Shown here piece after piece: positions 54,001-60,000 of a DNA stretch of 64,000 bases (within the stretch, counting starts at the first letter, position 1; each line of letters starts with the position of its first letter). A program made the translations under genes and the position numbers. This DNA comes from Liolophura sinensis (lineage: Eukaryota > Mollusca > Polyplacophora > Chitonida > Chitonidae): the NCBI RefSeq assembly GCF_032854445.1, contig NC_088295.1, forward strand, positions 38,784,510-38,848,509, given 5' to 3'. The notes under the pieces were generated by a model. The model had not been told where the DNA came from. It worked only from the letters and a program-made list of their open reading frames with translations, and ran no database searches.

Positions 54001-57000
54001 ACACAGGAACAATGGAGCTGTGTGCTCAGACTTGCATTTATCTCATGGAGCTCTGCTCCCAAGACTCTCACTGCTGTGATGGAGCTATGTGTTATGACTC
54101 ACAATGCTCTCATGGAGCTATGTGATGTGACTCACATTGCTCTCATGGAGCTATTTGTTGTGACTCACATTGCTCTCATGGCGCGATTTGTTATGACTCA
54201 CGTTGGTCTCATGGAGCTATGTGTTGTGACTCACAATGCTCTCATGGAGCTCTTTGTTATGACTCATACTGCTCTCATGGAGCTGTGTTATGACTCATAT
54301 TGCTCTCATGGAGCCATGTCTTATAACTTTCATTTCTTTCATGGAGCTATGTGTTATGACTCACATTGCTCTCATGGAGCTATGTGATGTGACTCACATT
54401 GCTCTCATGGAGCTCTTTGTTATGACTCACATTGCTCTCATGGCGCGATTTGTTATGACTCACATTGCCCTCATGGAGCTATGTGTTATGACTTTCATTT
54501 CTTTCATGGAGCTATGTGTTATGACTCAGACTGCTCTCATGGAGCTATGTGTTATGACTCAGACTGCTCTCATGGAGCTATGTGTTATGACTCACATTGC
54601 TCTCATGGAGTTATTTCTTATGACTCACATTGCTCTCATGGCGCGATTTGTTATGACTCACGTTGCTCTCATGGAGCTATGTGTTGTGACTCACAATGCT
54701 CTCATGGAGCCATGTGTTATGACTTTCATTTCTTTCATGGAGCTATGTGTTATGACTCAGACTGCTCTTATGGAGCTATGTGTTATGACTCACATTGCAC
54801 TCATGGAGCTATCTGTTATGACTCACATTGCTCTCATGGAGCTGTGCCTCCAGCGTAGTCATGTCCTCAGGAGAGGGGTCCTCTGTATGCAGAAAGACGT
54901 CCATATCCTCCATCCACTGACGCAGGCCTGCCGATTGACTCTATAAAACATAACACATTGTCATTTTTCAACAAGGACTGCAAACTAAGCACCTCCATGT
55001 ATGCCCTCACACAACATATTTGGAGTTACACCCATTTTGCCTTACAAACCACTGATCTGCACAGTGTAGTTGTACTTCACCATTGCATATTTCATCACAT
55101 AATTTAAGTTCGTCATTCATACATATTGTATTTTGATTTATTTACCGCATTCATTTCATTGGTGTTTTGCGCAGTACTCAAGAACACTTCACTTATACAA
55201 CAGTTGCCAGCATTACGGTGGGAGGAACCCAGGCAGAACAAGAGGGAAACAAACCACAATCTGCAGGTTGCTGCCAGGCCTTCCCACTTACTGCCAGAGA
55301 GGAAGCCAGCACAAGCTGGATTTGAACTCACATCAACCAAATTGGTGAAACGCCACACTGGCATGCAAATTATCTCAGCCATGCAGGCCCCCCAGCTACT
55401 GTATTAAATGTACAAGAAAACTGGACAACTGGAATTGAGCAAAGCTATATAAATTGCTTGTTTCAAATACATTCAAGGGCATCTATAGCTTATAAATGAA
55501 GAGCGACAAATTTTAAACCATTGACAACATCAGTGGGATATCTCGACCTGGAACTGTTTGAGCTGACCGAGGACCTTCTCCAGTTTGCTGATTCTGTCTG
55601 TGATGCTGGTGGTGACTTTACTCCACCTGGAGTTTAACTCCTGAAGATCGGTGTGGAGTTTCTGGGTCTTTTCTTCTGTGGCCACGGCCAGCAGGTCTTG
55701 CCCAGTCTTATTGATGTACTCCAGGCTGGACGTATGTTCATCTACATCTTTCTGTAACTCCTGCAAAAGTAACCTTGTGTGTACCTGTAAGCTAATTACA
55801 CATGTATGACACCGCATAGAGCTTTGTCATAAATCTACCACATGTATCAAGAACTAATGTTACCAATGGGAAAGCCAAAAATTTGCTTTTTTGTTCATTT
55901 TCAGAATGTTCCACAATATTTTGGTCATAAATGTATAATGAAAAAGTCTCCTTGTTGCAGACTTTTCCCAAAGCTGACATATTTATAGTTGTGCACCTGC
56001 ACTAGGGACTTAATGCCAGATCTCTTACATAAATGTTTGTTATGAGGCGCACATGAAGAATACTACACCTGGGTTATTGGAAAGAAGATTCACAACTGCA
56101 TTCTAAGAGAAATCAAAATATCGTTTTCTTAACTGATTTATTTACTTATTTATCTTTTATGTGTTTTATGCCACATTCAAGAAATTCCAACTCTTACAAA
56201 GCCTGTTAGGAACCATAACCAGCCATTGTTCAAAGGCTAAGCGTGGCCGCGATATCATGCCCACGATGGCAAAATGATAGGTGTAACTCGCTTACAACTA
56301 GAGGTAAGCTCACGATTTTGTCTGGACGATTCCTAATAATTATACAATAATTTACAAAAATGAACACGCGCTCAATATCAGAGGTTTACTACCTCAGACG
56401 TGATTTGTCTGACTGGCTACAACATCGACCGGCTGATTTCAATACACCAGTCGTGCGTGGTCACTCCTGCTGAACACGCCGTGAAGACAATAGAAGTCAA
56501 CTAAAAAAGCCATGGGTGGTATATCAACTCCCTTTGTGGACTGGTGTGCCACAATTGGTGCAGGGCACTACCGTGTCGACAGTCATCATGCCACGACTGA
56601 ACACGACTGAGCAAGAGTTGGATTTGAACCCGTGATCTCACTGGTCTGGGGTAGAGTGGCTTTCTCAATTGAAAAAACAAACCTTGAACTGCTGCAGCTG
56701 TGCCTCCATGATCTCTGTCTTGTTGACCTGGAATGTTTCTGACTCCACTACAGATTCCACTCTCTCCACCCACTTGGACAAGGCATCCATTGCCTCTAGG
56801 AAACTTTTGGTGGGAGCCATTTCCAGGGCTTCATTTAGAGCAACCTGCCTTTGCCCTGATGGTGCAATAGAAATATGAAAAGAAATTATTGCAAATTTTG
56901 TAGTAAATTAGTATAACTTTTGCCAAAAATACAATCATAACAGATTTATGTTTATTAAAAGCATGACTACAGGATATTATAATAGACATATACATGTAAG

Positions 57001-60000
57001 TGTAGGTATAATCACAATATTTGGTTTGTTCTGTAGACAAAATAAACTGTACATGTATAATACCGTAGTACAACTGTACCTGTAAAACACACCAAAAAAT
57101 CATGTGAAAAATAAATGTGAATTTACTTATTTCTGTGAATTTATTCACTCCAGAACATGTACATTGCCTGTTGCAAATTCTCAGCTCAGTCAGTCTTGAA
57201 CAGTAAAACATTTAAGTACATATGCACTACATTTATCCCCATGTCTCGGCATTTTCCCATGATTTCATCATCCTTGACCTTCAGATGAAACCTAACTATC
57301 CAATGTAAGCGGATATATCCACATATCTGTAATGGGTTACCTTGCAGATAGCAATGAAGATTAAAAAAACTAAAAACTAAAGTTATTTCACAACTGGAAA
57401 TCCATAAGAAGTTACCTCTTCTTGTGACAGAAGCTACTGATACAAAGTTAAACATCGCAGCCCTGTTTTCACATAATCCTATCATTTCAATGAAGAGAAC
57501 CATACAGTTTTCATTCAGCACTCAATTCACAGAGTCAATATCTTGTTTTCTTCAGAGAGTGAAGAGCCCAAAAGATTTGGTTGTGTTGATTTTCCACAAT
57601 CATGCTTTTGTAGATAAAAAAGTAGCAAATTTCAGACCACATTTCTTGATCAGGCAACAGCATTCCATGGAGAGTATGTGAATTATATCTTAATACATAT
57701 AGGCATGCCTAAAAAGGCTTTATATACATTGTATGTACATGAACCATCTCATATTTGTACAACAATTTGCTATCCAATAAAGCAGACATCAAAAATAACT
57801 GTGTAACAAAATGTCAAATTACTTTTAAGAAATTCATGACAATATCAAACTGAAGTTCATAATAATAAATGGATATTTTTAGAAGCAATTTCGGTTTTTG
57901 GTTATGCAGTCCAGTCAGATTGTCTCTGTAGGATAGTTCAAACAGACTGTTACATGTCCGTGTATCTGTAGTGATCTCTCACTGAGATATGATGAAGACA
58001 ACAAACCCACATCCTGTCAAAGCACTGTGGTAAATAATGATTCTCATAGAAAGATTTAAAGCTCAAGTACTACTTGTAATTAAAAGGTTGTACCCACACT
58101 GAAGCCATTCATCTGGTATCAATCAACCTGTTTGTTTCACAGTGCTGCTCTCTATTCAGAAATCTACATTTCCATATTATCAGCACCTCATTACAGAAGC
58201 CAGCGAGCACATTAGATATTTTCAGTACAGTCAAAAGAAGAAAACATAAATGTGTATTTAACCAAATGCGGTGAGCAACTCATGGTCTAATATGCACAAT
58301 TAAAACTGAAGACACAAACAGCACCTAAAGCACAATCAAACCTCTGCTTACAAATCAAACAAAAATGTTCAGGAAACAAGGTGCAATACAAAAGGTTCAA
58401 GAACAAAAATCGAAAAAGTTCGACTCAACAAAAAAACGAGAAACAACACATAAACAACACACAATGTACTCACACTCACTGCCTTCAACATCTGTCAGAC
58501 AATACAGAAAATATCACATAAAACGACGACACACAAATACCAGCCAGGCTAGTCTGTAGTCATGCCAGGGAAAAAAAACTGTCATGTTTGAATACGTAAT
58601 AAAATCAACTGTCTATTTATAGCAAAAAGCAAACAGGAAGTATTTGCTGTAGAAATAAACTGGCCTAAAAATGTGTCAGTGTAAAATCAAAGTAATAAAT
58701 TGCACAAATGTGCAACTAGCTAATTATGATTTCTAAACTTCTCGTTTAAATGATATTTAACCTGAAATATATATGATACTGGTTTGCCTTCTGAACAGAT
58801 TAGATCTCTCTTTCAAAATATTTCTATGCTAAGACAGATCAGCACAGCGACAATAACTAAAGTTTTCCTTTAGTCTACACTGAAAATAACTGAGATCACA
58901 GAAAACTTGTAATATTACACTAATTATCGGTATCAAAGTCAGTCTTCTTTATCACGCTAATAATAAAGACTTTGACTGCTGTGTGATAATAAAATTCAAA
59001 AATATTTTTTCCCAAAGAATTTTTATTGACTGAAAATTATGTATACATGCTTTTAAAAGGTTAATTTGACTAAGCAGCAATTGTCAAAAAACAAGTCAGT
59101 GGTTAAAAGAGGTTGTTAACTTCAATCAAATGCATCAGTAAAATAAAACTGCAACAAACATATTAGAATGGCAAAACTAATTCAGGCCAATTTCAAAGGC
59201 AGACCTACCCATTTTTCACAGGTACTACCCCATCTGGTGTTGAAAGTGTCGAGATCTTTCTGAATGCGATCCGCCACCTGACACTGCTCCATTATCTCTT
59301 TGGCCGTTTCATTCAGGCGGTTCACTCTATCATCGTGGGATTTCATAGATTTTAATTTTTCCTGTTCAAAGCAGAAATACAAAGTTACAAGATTTATACT
59401 GTACTTCAGCATAAAAAATAATGGCATTTCCATTACAGATACAGACCAAGGTAAACTACATGAAACAATTTTATAATGCCATTATGTTCTTTCTGTAATA
59501 TTTTCAAGATCCTCTCTGTGTTTTTTCTTGAAGTAAAAAAATAAGTACTTTTTTCAATTTGAAATTTGAGCTCAAGGATTCAGGGATTGCTTTAGGTCAC
59601 TTTGATTGTAAACTATGGGAAACCAGGCCAAGCCATGGAAACCAGACCAAGCCATAGGCAACTATGTCACATCATGGGAAACTATGTCATGCCACAGGAA
59701 ACTATGTCACTCCAAGGGAAACAATGTCACATGATGGGAAACTATGTCACGCCATGGGAAATTTTGTCACACCATGGGGAACTATGCCACATCAGGGGAA
59801 ACCAGGCCAAGCCATGGGAAACCATGTCATGTGAGGGAAACTATGTCATGTCATGGGAAACTACGTCATGTCATGGGAAAACAGGCCAAGCCATGGGAAA
59901 CTAGGCCAAATCATGGGAAAAGCAGGCCTGGTTACCTGGTTCACTTGTTAACACACGACTCTGGTTTTCAGAAGTCTACATTATACCCAGCACACTGCAC

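Noticed and set aside
54290-54946. Plus-strand frame of 218 codons with [10 protein letters not shown]-type repeats
   Set aside because: It is the translation of the 33-bp array in the antisense direction; it remains open only because 33 is divisible by three.
55113-55407. Frames on both strands around 55.1-55.4 kb
   Set aside because: They translate a SINE family A copy.
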